In this document: one piece after another, positions 1-6,391 of the stretch
Layout of the letters: each line of letters begins with the position of its first letter
How positions within the stretch are numbered: position 1 is the first letter of the stretch
Assembly: GCA_964383905.1 (NCBI GenBank)
Contig: CAYLJO010000107.1
Location: 1-21,455 of the forward strand
DNA length: 21,455 nucleotides
Source of the DNA: CAYLJO01 sp964383905
Lineage (GTDB): Bacteria; Acidobacteriota; Blastocatellia; Pyrinomonadales; Pyrinomonadaceae
Direction of reading: 5' to 3'
The notes under the pieces: generated by a model
What the model was told of the DNA's origin: nothing
Seen by the model: the letters and a program-made list of their open reading frames with translations, nothing else
Database searches by the model: none
Program-made: the position numbers and the translations under genes

Positions 1-1
1 T

Positions 2-25
2 ATGGCGCATGGGGAAGTCCAATGA
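2..25 (+). CDS. Possible 3' end of an upstream gene (partial)
   Basis: Reading from position 2, seven sense codons end at TGA 23-25, which overlaps the ATG of the macrodomain gene in the arrangement ATGA. Seven codons cannot prove a gene. The four-base overlap and the GGGGAAG ribosome-binding-like stretch inside it are typical of two genes in one operon. The partner would lie left of the window. Confidence 0.2.
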   Translation: MAHGEVQ

Positions 26-1020
26 CATGGTTTGAAGTGTTGGCCGGCTTTCGCGAGGCGTCACCACGCCAGGTTCGCCAGAACATCGCTGTTGACGGTG
101 AAACGTTGACATCCCATGTAGATGGGATGGTGATGGTTTTCGGTCGATTAGAAACACCGTCCCTGGCCGAACTACGAGAACGTGTCCGATCCGGTGGATG
201 TGGCGGTGGCAACATATCGGTACGGGAAGTGGTTGCAGACGTCCAGGCTTTGCATGCAAACGTATCTAACACCGGCTCGCTATTTCAAGTGGCTTCCCAG
301 TTCAATTTGCTTGAAATGGCGTCCCCAAGCGTAACCCCGGAGCATGGCGTGGGTATTTATGAAAACGATCATACCCAAGGGCCGGCGTGTGCTATTGCGG
401 CTGGTGCCGGAACGATTTATCGAAACTACTTTGCGCCTGTAAATGGGCAAATCGGCCAATCGGAAAGCAACCAAATCGACTGTCTCGCCGACCTCGGAAG
501 AGGGTTGGGGAACTCTGATAACCGCCTCTGGCGGATGCGTAACGGTTATGCTCTGGCATCGCACAGCGGCTTGATCGAGATTTCGCATCGCCTTCGAGCT
601 TCAAGCGAAGACGAACTTGATAAACTCCGCAAACTGCTGCGGATCGGCATTCAGTGGGACACACAAGTAACGCTCAAGGACTTTACTCACAGGGTCTCAC
701 AGGCCTATTGCTCCGCCTTGCCCGTCGCTTATTCCAATCATTTCTCTGATCTCTGGGAAGATTTTGCACGGCTTGTGTTAGAAGCATCCTACGAAGCAAC
801 AATCTGTACCGCGATCTTGAATTGGCGGAGCACCGGAAACAATCGTCTGTTTCTTACGCTGCTTGGTGGAGGGGCGTTTGGTAACGAAACCATTTGGATC
901 ACAGAAAGCATTAAACGTGCGCTAAAGCTCTACAAGGATTGGAACATCGAGGTGGCAATCGTAAGCTACGGCGCGTCAAAGGGGTATGTCCGGCAACTCG
1001 TTGAGCAATCCCCGGGATAG
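22..1020 (+). CDS. Macrodomain-like protein, MavL-type candidate ADP-ribose hydrolase/binder
   Basis: A 332-residue protein without signal peptide or membrane segment. Two glycine-rich blocks stand out. A central block near residues 100-145 contains SPSVTPEHGVGIYENDHTQG followed by ACAIAAGAGTIYRNY. A C-terminal block near residues 278-290 contains LTLLGGGAFGNETIWI. GGGAFGN followed by a helix resembles the diphosphate-binding loop of PARG-like macrodomains. From memory, the overall pattern matches a family found in fungi, invertebrates and scattered bacteria that includes the Legionella effector MavL, which acts on ADP-ribosylated protein. Function is inferred: binding or hydrolysis of ADP-ribose. 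The ATG at 22 is preceded by GGGGAAG at 11-17 and overlaps the TGA of a possible upstream reading frame by four bases, suggesting translational coupling to a gene outside the window. The family could instead be a non-catalytic ADP-ribose reader. Confidence 0.6.
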   Translation: MTWFEVLAGFREASPRQVRQNIAVDGETLTSHVDGMVMVFGRLETPSLAELRERVRSGGCGGGNISVREVVADVQALHANVSNTGSLFQVASQFNLLEMASPSVTPEHGVGIYENDHTQGPACAIAAGAGTIYRNYFAPVNGQIGQSESNQIDCLADLGRGLGNSDNRLWRMRNGYALASHSGLIEISHRLRASSEDELDKLRKLLRIGIQWDTQVTLKDFTHRVSQAYCSALPVAYSNHFSDLWEDFARLVLEASYEATICTAILNWRSTGNNRLFLTLLGGGAFGNETIWITESIKRALKLYKDWNIEVAIVSYGASKGYVRQLVEQSPG

Positions 1021-1054
1021 CCGCTGCGCAAACATGTAAACGCAACATAGCAAC

Positions 1055-1066
1055 GGCTTGCAAGCC
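1055..1066. repeat. Perfect 12-bp palindrome in the gap after the macrodomain gene
   Basis: GGCTTGCAAGCC is its own reverse complement. It lies in the 127-base gap between the macrodomain gene and the coiled-coil gene. Upstream, AGCCGCTGC at 1019-1027 is nearly complementary to GCAACGGCT at 1051-1059, so an alternative stem exists. ATTAGAT follows at 1071-1077 and resembles the right-hand box of an integron attC with its first base changed. No poly-T follows, so a terminator role is not supported. Function unknown. Confidence 0.3.
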
Positions 1067-1147
1067 CAGCATTAGATTACTCTCGCTTTGATTACCTTTA
1101 GATCCTCAGATAAACTGACCTGCAATTTCGTTGAGGTATTAGTCAGC

Positions 1148-1444
1148 ATGAGTAATGAAGAGCTCGAAAAGAGAATGGCATTTATTATCGAGCAGCAGGC
1201 ACAGTTTGCCTCTGACATTCAACAACTGCGTGAAGCACAGGCGCAGACGGAGCAAGTTGTGGCGCACCTCGCACATGTGACGCTCGAGGGCTTCAAGGAT
1301 GTGAATGCTAAGATCAACGCACTGGTTGATTATCAAGTCAGGCTCACCGAGCCACAGTCCCGCACAGATGAGAATCTCAGAAAGCTCATTGCGGTGGCTG
1401 ATCATTACCTTAGCGAGGACCGGAACGGAAAATCTGAGGGTTGA
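1148..1444 (+). CDS. Small coiled-coil protein, function unknown
   Basis: A 98-residue, charged, cysteine-free protein that is almost entirely helix-forming. It begins MSNEELEKRMAFIIEQQAQF and carries heptad-like Q/E/L spacing through residues 1-80, consistent with a coiled coil. The reading frame is open back to a TTG at 1088, but the ATG at 1148 fits best: GAGG at 1133-1136 lies 11 bases ahead and the residues before it look non-coding. I recall similar short proteins with this opening and a GFKDVNAKINALVD block as multicopy orphans in Acidobacteria, but no function is known to me. It stands alone, 127 bases after the macrodomain gene and more than 300 bases before the next gene. Confidence 0.65.
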   Translation: MSNEELEKRMAFIIEQQAQFASDIQQLREAQAQTEQVVAHLAHVTLEGFKDVNAKINALVDYQVRLTEPQSRTDENLRKLIAVADHYLSEDRNGKSEG

Positions 1445-1760
1445 TGTGAAAGACCATTTATCGCACTGCTTCCTAAGCCCACCGCAATTTAATAACTCAT
1501 TGAACCGGGCGTGCAAATAAGCTTGTCCGTTAAACTCGAATATTCCAGCGCGCAGGTTAATTCGGGCATTAGGTGGCTGTGGGTGCCCATAGGAGAATGT
1601 CGTGGCTCCTGCCCCGGATCAGGCTGACGGCTGCCCTCGACGGAGAGGAAGCGGCCATCGAGCATTGGCAAGTTAAGGGTGGCGGAGGCAAAAATCAGAT
1701 TGTCTCTTATAAAGCACGTACTCGGCGGCGGGTGATGCAGGCGTTAAGCGCCAGGGAAGT
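1445..1760. other. Long gap without a supported gene
   Basis: This 316-base gap holds no recognisable gene. A 79-codon + frame is open across 1573-1812. Its ATG at 1597 has AGGAGA directly against it with no spacer, the peptide is not recognisable, and it runs into the next gene. GTTAAAC at 1529-1535 matches the GTTRRRY box of integron attC sites, and ATTAGGT at 1569-1575 is one base away from it, but no convincing paired arm was found. It may hold a decayed gene or recombination site. Confidence 0.3.
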
Positions 1761-2171
1761 ATGGGCAATGATCTTCTGTTTGAGACCAACCGCTTCAACC
1801 TCTCGGAGGTGAAAGAGCACTTCATCAACCCTTGCTGCTTCGGCGAGGACTTGGCCGCGTGGCTGTGTGCCAGGCTGCTCGAGAGGGAGGCCGAGGTGAC
1901 CGGGCCCGGCCAGGAAGATTGGGGCTGGTACCTAGAAGCGAACAATCAAGGCCGCCGGTATTTCATCGGCGTGGGAGGCAATGCCGATGAGTCGAGCGCG
2001 GACAAGGACCAGGGCGAGTGGCGGATCATAGTTGAGAGACGTCGTTCCGTCTGGGAAAAACTGACCGGGGAGGGCGAGATGACGGAAGCCGATGAGATGG
2101 TGACCTTGATCCGGGAGATCCTGAGGAGGGAGCCCGACTTCCAGAACGTACGCTATGAGGCCGGCGCCTAA
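1761..2171 (+). CDS. Conserved-looking protein of unknown function, 136 residues
   Basis: A soluble, acidic protein with no signal peptide. It opens MGNDLLFETNRFNLSEVKEH and has a tryptophan-rich middle near residues 53-58 (EDWGWYL), a GVGGNADES turn near 70-78 and an RRSVWEKL helix near 93-100, ending in a charged helix. This alternating pattern looks like a compact alpha/beta domain of the size seen in immunity or antitoxin-like proteins, but I do not recognise the family. Upstream, AGGGAA at 1753-1758 sits too close to the ATG to be a good ribosome site, so the start is moderately supported. The stop codon TAA at 2169-2171 lies inside the left box of the attC-like element, as is typical of integron cassettes. 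Confidence 0.6.
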   Translation: MGNDLLFETNRFNLSEVKEHFINPCCFGEDLAAWLCARLLEREAEVTGPGQEDWGWYLEANNQGRRYFIGVGGNADESSADKDQGEWRIIVERRRSVWEKLTGEGEMTEADEMVTLIREILRREPDFQNVRYEAGA

Positions 2172-2255
2172 CATCGGCACGAAGCCAACCGCAAACAGAA
2201 GGCGCTCTGTTCTCGGAGATTACAGCGGTGGCTTATGCCCGGCCTTACGCGCCGG
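2161..2255 (+). repeat. attC-like integron recombination site (candidate)
   Basis: This 95-base imperfect palindrome fills the gap between two genes. The left box GCCTAAC (2166-2172) matches RYYYAAC exactly. After nine bases comes AAGCCAACCGC (2182-2192), which pairs with GCGGTGGCTT (2225-2234) with one unpaired A on the left arm, like the extrahelical base of true attC sites. Nine bases later comes CTTACGC (2244-2250) where GTTRRRY is expected. It lacks the G at the exchange point, so the site may be decayed. The outer arms CCGGC and GCCGG extend the stem. The loop holds a small AACAGA/TCTGTT hairpin. Box spacing matches my memory of the aadA-cassette attC. No integrase gene is in the window. 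Confidence 0.45.
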
Positions 2256-2266
2256 AGGGAACCCCG

Positions 2267-2851
2267 ATGCGAAATTCTTATGATTCTATCGCCGAAGACT
2301 GGCATGCCAGCCGGACGCAGTTCCCGGCAAGAAAGTATGTGGACCTGATTCTTAGCAGACTTGAGCCCGCCGCTAAGATACTCGACCTGGGGTGCGGGAC
2401 AGGGACGCCCATCGCGCAATACTTGGTCCAAAAGGGTTTCTATGTGGTGGGTGTGGATCAATCCGCCAAAATGCTTGACATTGCGCGGCAGGTTGTCCCC
2501 GGGGCGGAGCTTATCCAGGCCGATATGTGTGACGCGAATCTTACCGGGAGTTTTGCGGCGGCGATTGCTTGGGACTCAATCTTTCACGTTGAGCGTGCTC
2601 ATCACCGGGCCATCTTTCGGAAACTCTCCGGTCTTCTCGATCCCGGAGGATGGCTGTTGTTATCCGCCGGAGGCTCCGGGCACGAGGGGTTTACATCAGA
2701 GATGTTCGGGCACACCTTCTTTTACAGCGGGTATGAGCCTGAAGAGACGCAAGGCTTATTGACTGTAGAGGGATTTGGGGTCGATCTTTGTGAGGTGGAT
2801 GATCCGTCTTCGCGAGGCCATGTCGCTATCATCGCACGGAAGGTAGCGTAG
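2267..2851 (+). CDS. Class I SAM-dependent methyltransferase
   Basis: A 194-residue Rossmann-fold methyltransferase. Motif I is ILDLGCGTG at residues 38-46, the acidic residue that binds the SAM ribose is D64 in GVDQS, and QADM at 84-87 is the adenine-side motif. AWDSIFHV near 101-108 follows the usual post-II strand. The Methyltransf_11/25-type core fills almost the whole protein, so there is no separate substrate domain and the substrate cannot be deduced. The open frame extends back to a GTG at 2228, but GGAGGG at 2254-2259 lies seven bases before the ATG at 2267 and the extra residues fall inside the attC-like element, so 2267 is preferred. It is flanked by gaps on both sides, as for a single-gene cassette. 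Confidence 0.85.
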   Translation: MRNSYDSIAEDWHASRTQFPARKYVDLILSRLEPAAKILDLGCGTGTPIAQYLVQKGFYVVGVDQSAKMLDIARQVVPGAELIQADMCDANLTGSFAAAIAWDSIFHVERAHHRAIFRKLSGLLDPGGWLLLSAGGSGHEGFTSEMFGHTFFYSGYEPEETQGLLTVEGFGVDLCEVDDPSSRGHVAIIARKVA

Positions 2852-2855
2852 CAGC

Positions 2856-2938
2856 GCCTAATACACGTTGGATCGTATGCGAAGCCAGGCTGCTTCTTCC
2901 TTCCGGGATTTGTCGCGCCGGTCAACTCGGCGTTGGTC
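2856..2938 (+). repeat. Weak attC-like structure after the methyltransferase gene
   Basis: GCCTAAT (2856-2862) differs from RYYYAAC only in the last base and begins five bases after the stop codon. Eight bases later GATCG (2871-2875) can pair with CGGTC (2919-2923), allowing one G-T pair, and a GCG/CGC extension lies inside. After another eight bases comes GTTGGTC (2932-2938), one base off GTTRRRY. The equal eight-base spacers and the box order fit an attC site, but the pairing is weak. It is called mainly because a better example precedes the same gene. Confidence 0.25.
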
Positions 2939-3012
2939 TTAGGATGATAGATCAATTTGTTGGCGAACCTACCGGTCTGGAGTATCGTATGGCCTCACAG
3001 AGGTGAAAGATT

Positions 3013-3483
3013 ATGTACTGCTCATCCTGCGGCGCGGCCGTGACACAGAACTTGAGCTGCTGCAATCGTTGCGGCGTTAATTTGAAACCATCCGGATCCT
3101 CGGTGCCGGCCGGTAAACACGTCGGGTTGGCGTGGCTGGTCGCGTTTGGCCTGGCGATGATGGGAACCCCCATCGGAGCCGTGGCCTTGGTCTCTGACCT
3201 GATAATCAAACTCTTAGCCCGGGGGGTCCCCATCGGGGATTTAATGGCGCTGGCAATCATCATGCTGGTGATGGTGTTTGGGGCTACAGTGTTGCTCAGT
3301 CGCCTGTTATCTCCTCTGGTCAAGGCTTATTTGCAATCAGGCGGGCCGGTCGAATCGAAGAGGTCAGAATTGAGCGGGCGGACTCCCGCACAGATTGAAG
3401 CGGCGAGTGAGCCAGTATCAAGCATCACGGACGAAACCACTCGCGCCTTTGAGCCGCTGTATAGAGAGCAAAAGACCCGTTAA
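3013..3483 (+). CDS. Zinc-ribbon membrane protein
   Basis: A 156-residue protein. Residues 3-20 form a double CxxC zinc ribbon (C3, C6, C17, C20; opening MYCSSCGAAV), as in the many bacterial zinc_ribbon_2 proteins. Two hydrophobic helices follow at about 38-66 and 76-98, then a polar, Ser/Glu-rich tail. The topology suggests an inner-membrane protein with the ribbon and the tail on the same side, probably cytoplasmic. No catalytic motif is visible, so the role is unknown. GAGGTG at 3000-3005 stands eight bases before the ATG. A 160-base gap precedes it. Confidence 0.75.
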   Translation: MYCSSCGAAVTQNLSCCNRCGVNLKPSGSSVPAGKHVGLAWLVAFGLAMMGTPIGAVALVSDLIIKLLARGVPIGDLMALAIIMLVMVFGATVLLSRLLSPLVKAYLQSGGPVESKRSELSGRTPAQIEAASEPVSSITDETTRAFEPLYREQKTR

Positions 3484-3520
3484 CGCTGTTTTCTTAACCA
3501 CGCCGCCCCTGACATCATAA

Positions 3521-3540
3521 GCCTCTGAGACGTCTGAGGC
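3521..3540. repeat. Short imperfect palindrome between the zinc-ribbon and HAD genes
   Basis: GCCTCTGAGACGTCTGAGGC contains the 8-bp palindrome AGACGTCT flanked by GCCTC and GAGGC arms, with TG unmatched on the left. It lies 38 bases after the zinc-ribbon stop. No T-run follows, so terminator function is doubtful. It could be a protein-binding site or chance. Confidence 0.25.
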
Positions 3541-3576
3541 ATTCGCGCCAGGACTCTTAATTGAGCTGATGAATCA

Positions 3577-3917
3577 ATGACTATATCTAATCAGGATCTG
3601 CGCATTCTCTTATGGGATATCGACGGTACGCTTGTGCGTTCGGCTCGCGCCGGAGTATTCAGGGATTATACCGTGCCGGTTCTCGAAGGGGTTTTCGGGA
3701 CGGCGGGCCGGTTGATGGAGATGAGCGTTTCCGGGATGACCGACTTGCAGATCGTCGTAGAAGCTTTACGCGACGAAGGATTCACCTACGAACAGATCCG
3801 CTCGCGCATCGGTGACCTGCGTGCGCGCTATATGCAGGAGATGGAGCGCGTCACCGGAAACTCCTGCCCGACCTGTCAGATACGAAAGAAGTGATTCGTA
3901 CATTTGATAGGATGTGA
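3577..3917 (+). pseudogene. HAD-superfamily phosphatase (phosphoglycolate phosphatase-like), internally deleted
   Basis: The N-terminal third of a HAD hydrolase is intact: LLWDIDGTLV at residues 11-20 gives the DxDGT nucleophile motif (D14, D16), and SGMTD near residues 52-56 is typical of the cap entry in phosphoglycolate phosphatase-like members. The frame then stops at 3892-3894 after 105 residues, whereas the family needs about 220. The motif III lysine and the motif IV acidic pair are missing. Immediately after EMERVTGN the protein turns implausible, while another frame reads KLLPDLSDTKEVIRTFDRM and ends at 3917. That peptide resembles a HAD C-terminal helix. The simplest reading is a deletion of about 100 codons that also shifted the frame, leaving both ends. 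Activity is very unlikely. Confidence 0.6.
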
Positions 3918-4141
3918 CTGTTATCATCACTCACAAAAACAGCCATGCCTATTCTCCGCCTCACACCTGCTATAATAGTAACGGGATCGATCCTGATCGC
4001 TCGCCTGTCAGTGAGGCAGGGGATTCTCAACTTGCCTCTTGACAAATGCTACACGGGGGGTAGGGGACAAAATGGACTTTATCCGTCCGCACTTAACGAA
4101 TCCCGACGAAAAACAGTGTTCCGGCGCGCGCGGCACATGGG

Positions 4142-4180
4142 ATCTCACAAAATCTAACGGAATCTCACGAAAACTAACGA
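4142..4180. repeat. Imperfect 19-bp direct repeat
   Basis: ATCTCACAAAATCTAACGG (4142-4160) is repeated as ATCTCACGAAAACTAACGA (4162-4180), 16 of 19 bases identical, with one base between. It lies in AT-richer gap sequence downstream of mutL. No spacer array or protein motif accompanies it. Confidence 0.6.
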
Positions 4181-4239
4181 ATTTCCATGATCAAGGATAA
4201 TCCGGTAGCAGTCAGCAGATCTGAATCCCTTGAGCTTTT

Positions 4240-4257
4240 CCTCTGCGTCCTCTGCGG
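4240..4257. repeat. 9-bp tandem repeat of the CCTCTGCG type
   Basis: CCTCTGCGT is followed directly by CCTCTGCGG, just beyond the 3' end of mutL (its stop is at 4281). Similar strings (TCTGCGTCCTCTGCGG) occur, to my recollection, between genes in many environmental bacteria. No function is established. Confidence 0.5.
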
Positions 4258-4280
4258 TTCAATCTGTCGTTGGCGACGTT

Positions 4281-6380
4281 TCAGCTTCTGTGGAACCCCT
4301 TCTTAATGTCGCGGGTGGCGAGGCGCAGGATCACGGGGCGCCCGTGCGGGCAGGTGGTCGGCGAAGAGGTTGTGAGCAGACGGTCAATCAGCCAGCGCAT
4401 CTTTTCCGGCGCCAGGGTCGTGTTGGTCTTAATGGCCGCACGGCACGCGAGGGTGGTCGCGATCGTATTGCGTAGTGCCGCTTGTGCTGTGCCGCGCTTT
4501 TCCGTATCGACCGTATCCAAAACTTCGGCGAGCATATTGCGTGCTTCGCCGGCCGGCAAATCTACAGGAACAGCCTTGATGGCGACCGTGCGCCCCGAAA
4601 GACGCATCAGCCCGAAACCATACCCTTCGAGTTCGGCGGCGACCGCTTCGAACGCGGCCGCTTGAGCCGGCGTCAGGTCGAACGTCACCGGCATCAGCAG
4701 ATTTTGGGATTCGGCGCGACGTTGACCCTCGAGCGAGCAGTATTTGTCGAACAGGATGCGCTCGTGCGCGACGTGCTGGTCTATCAGGAGAAGTCCTTCG
4801 CCGTCCGTCGCGATGATATAGCTCTCCTCTAGCTGCCCGAGCGGGCGAATATTTTTGGAAACTGATTCTACCGCAACTTCCCGCACGAGGTTCGCGGCAG
4901 AGACGAGCTGGGGAAGTGGGCCTTGGGGGCGGGCGGGCGACGAGACATGATCTGTTTCGCGCATGGCAGGCGCACCTTGCATATACGCTTCCTCGCCGGC
5001 CGGTTGCGCCTCGCCTGACGTTTGTACGGCGGGCGATGAAACGTCGGCGCTTTGCGCCCCCGTGCCCAGAGCGCCACCTGTATTCGCATCCGCCTCAGCA
5101 GTAGATGAATCAAGCCCTTCGCCGGGCAGCGCATCGGCCTGCGGCGCTGCGGGGCCAAACTCAATACTGCCTTGCCTCCGCGGCGGTACAACTTCAAAGG
5201 TGACTCCCCTGTGATCCGTTCTTTGATACGAAGGTGCGCCTGCCCCCATATTTCTCTCAGGTGTCTCGCTATCACTGTGGGCGGGACTTGTTACCGCGTA
5301 AGTTGCATCACCTAATTGTTCCGGCGCGGATGTGATGTCGGTTGATGGCGACCCAGCTTCGCCCGAGATGCCGCCCGCACGCGCGTAGCCGCCGCTGGCG
5401 AGAGCGGCGCGCACGGCTTCGCGCACGGCATCGGCGACGGCTGCGGCACGGCGAAAACGGACCTCAGTCTTGGCCGGGTGGACGTTAACGTCCACCCCGT
5501 CAAGCGGCACGTCGAGAAACAACAGGGCCGCCGGATACACCCCGTGCGGAAGAATGGAGCGGTAGCCTTCGCTGAGCGCGCGCCCGATCAGTTGGTCCCG
5601 CACGTAACGGCCATTAATGAACAGATACTGCGCGTCACGCGAGGTGCGCCGTTCACGCGGCGCGGAAACATAACCGCTGACGCTCGTCACCGCCGGGTGC
5701 CCGCCGCCGACTTCCAGTAGGTTTTCAAGAAACTCCGCGCCGAAGATTTGATAGGCGCGCTCCCGCAAGTCCGCGGCCGGGGCGACCCGCAGAGTTTCGC
5801 GCCCGTTATTCGTCAGAGTGAGAGCGATCTCCGGGTGAGCGAGCGCGTAATGCGTGACCAGATTGGTCAGATGAAAACTCTCCGTGGCTTCCGAGCGCAG
5901 GAATTTTCGTCGCACCGGAACGTTGAAGAACAGGTCACGGACTGTGATCGTCGTGCCGCGCGGGTGCGCCGCGTCTTTCACATCGCGCATCCGCCCGCCT
6001 TCAATCAGCACGCGCGTCGCGGCGGCAGCCTCTTCGGTCTTAGTGACAAGCTCGACGCGCGCCACCGACGCGATCGAAGCGAGCGCCTCGCCCCTGAATC
6101 CGAGCGTCCGGATTGCCTCGAGGTCTTCAGCGCGGCTGATCTTCGAGGTCGCGTGCCGCTCAAAAGCCAGCACGGCGTCGTCGCGCGTCATGCCTTCGCC
6201 GTCATCGGTGACGCGCAAAAGCCTGCGCCCGCCCGCTTCCACATCAATCGAGATGCGACGCGCACCCGCGTCAATCGCGTTCTCGACCAGCTCCTTCGCC
6301 ACCGACGCGGGACGTTCGACAACCTCGCCGGCGGCGATTTGATTTGCTACATGGTCAGGGAGGACGCGAATTTTAGACAT
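4281..6380 (-). CDS. mutL: DNA mismatch repair protein MutL (endonuclease type)
   Basis: A 699-residue MutL that links MutS mismatch recognition to downstream repair. The N-terminal GHKL ATPase shows E30 (catalytic) and N34 in the KELVENAIDAGA block, DDGEGM at 59-64 and GFRGEAL at 94-100. A transducer domain runs to about 330. A Ser/Pro/Ala-rich linker follows to about 515, then the dimerisation and endonuclease domain. There, DQHVAHERILFD at 534-545 corresponds to the metal-binding DQHAxxExxxxE motif, ACRAAIK is at 645-651 and CPHGRP at 677-682, as in nicking MutL proteins of bacteria that lack MutH. Two positions deviate from the motif (V537 for A, D545 for E). The ATG at 6378-6380 opens the usual MutL N-terminus. 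It is last in an operon, 58 bases after bshC. No mutS is in the window. Confidence 0.97.
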   Translation of the reverse strand: MSKIRVLPDHVANQIAAGEVVERPASVAKELVENAIDAGARRISIDVEAGGRRLLRVTDDGEGMTRDDAVLAFERHATSKISRAEDLEAIRTLGFRGEALASIASVARVELVTKTEEAAAATRVLIEGGRMRDVKDAAHPRGTTITVRDLFFNVPVRRKFLRSEATESFHLTNLVTHYALAHPEIALTLTNNGRETLRVAPAADLRERAYQIFGAEFLENLLEVGGGHPAVTSVSGYVSAPRERRTSRDAQYLFINGRYVRDQLIGRALSEGYRSILPHGVYPAALLFLDVPLDGVDVNVHPAKTEVRFRRAAAVADAVREAVRAALASGGYARAGGISGEAGSPSTDITSAPEQLGDATYAVTSPAHSDSETPERNMGAGAPSYQRTDHRGVTFEVVPPRRQGSIEFGPAAPQADALPGEGLDSSTAEADANTGGALGTGAQSADVSSPAVQTSGEAQPAGEEAYMQGAPAMRETDHVSSPARPQGPLPQLVSAANLVREVAVESVSKNIRPLGQLEESYIIATDGEGLLLIDQHVAHERILFDKYCSLEGQRRAESQNLLMPVTFDLTPAQAAAFEAVAAELEGYGFGLMRLSGRTVAIKAVPVDLPAGEARNMLAEVLDTVDTEKRGTAQAALRNTIATTLACRAAIKTNTTLAPEKMRWLIDRLLTTSSPTTCPHGRPVILRLATRDIKKGFHRS

Positions 6381-6391
6381 AGAAAAGTAAC

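Larger units (their letters stand above)
3918..4280. other. Gap between HAD pseudogene and mutL: promoter-like box and repeats, no gene
   Basis: These 363 bases contain no convincing gene. A perfect TATAAT lies at 3971-3976 without a clear -35. GAGGCA (4013-4018) can pair with TGCCTC (4033-4038). A TTGACA at 4039-4044 has no good -10. Two direct repeats (4142-4180 and 4240-4257) are listed separately. The + strand transcript implied by TATAAT would run into the 3' end of mutL. The features look like remnants rather than a working gene. Confidence 0.3.

Noticed and set aside
1445..1600. attC site around GTTAAAC (1529) or ATTAGGT (1569)
   Set aside because: Single box matches without complementary inner arms; the best pairing would give a site of only about 46 bases.
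1573..1812. 79-codon + strand ORF before the unknown 136-residue gene
   Set aside because: There is no properly spaced ribosome site, no recognisable protein pattern, and it overlaps a better gene.
4230..4665. + strand ORFs overlapping the mutL 3' end
   Set aside because: They are antisense to the conserved ACR and CPHGRP region of mutL and begin in repeat sequence.
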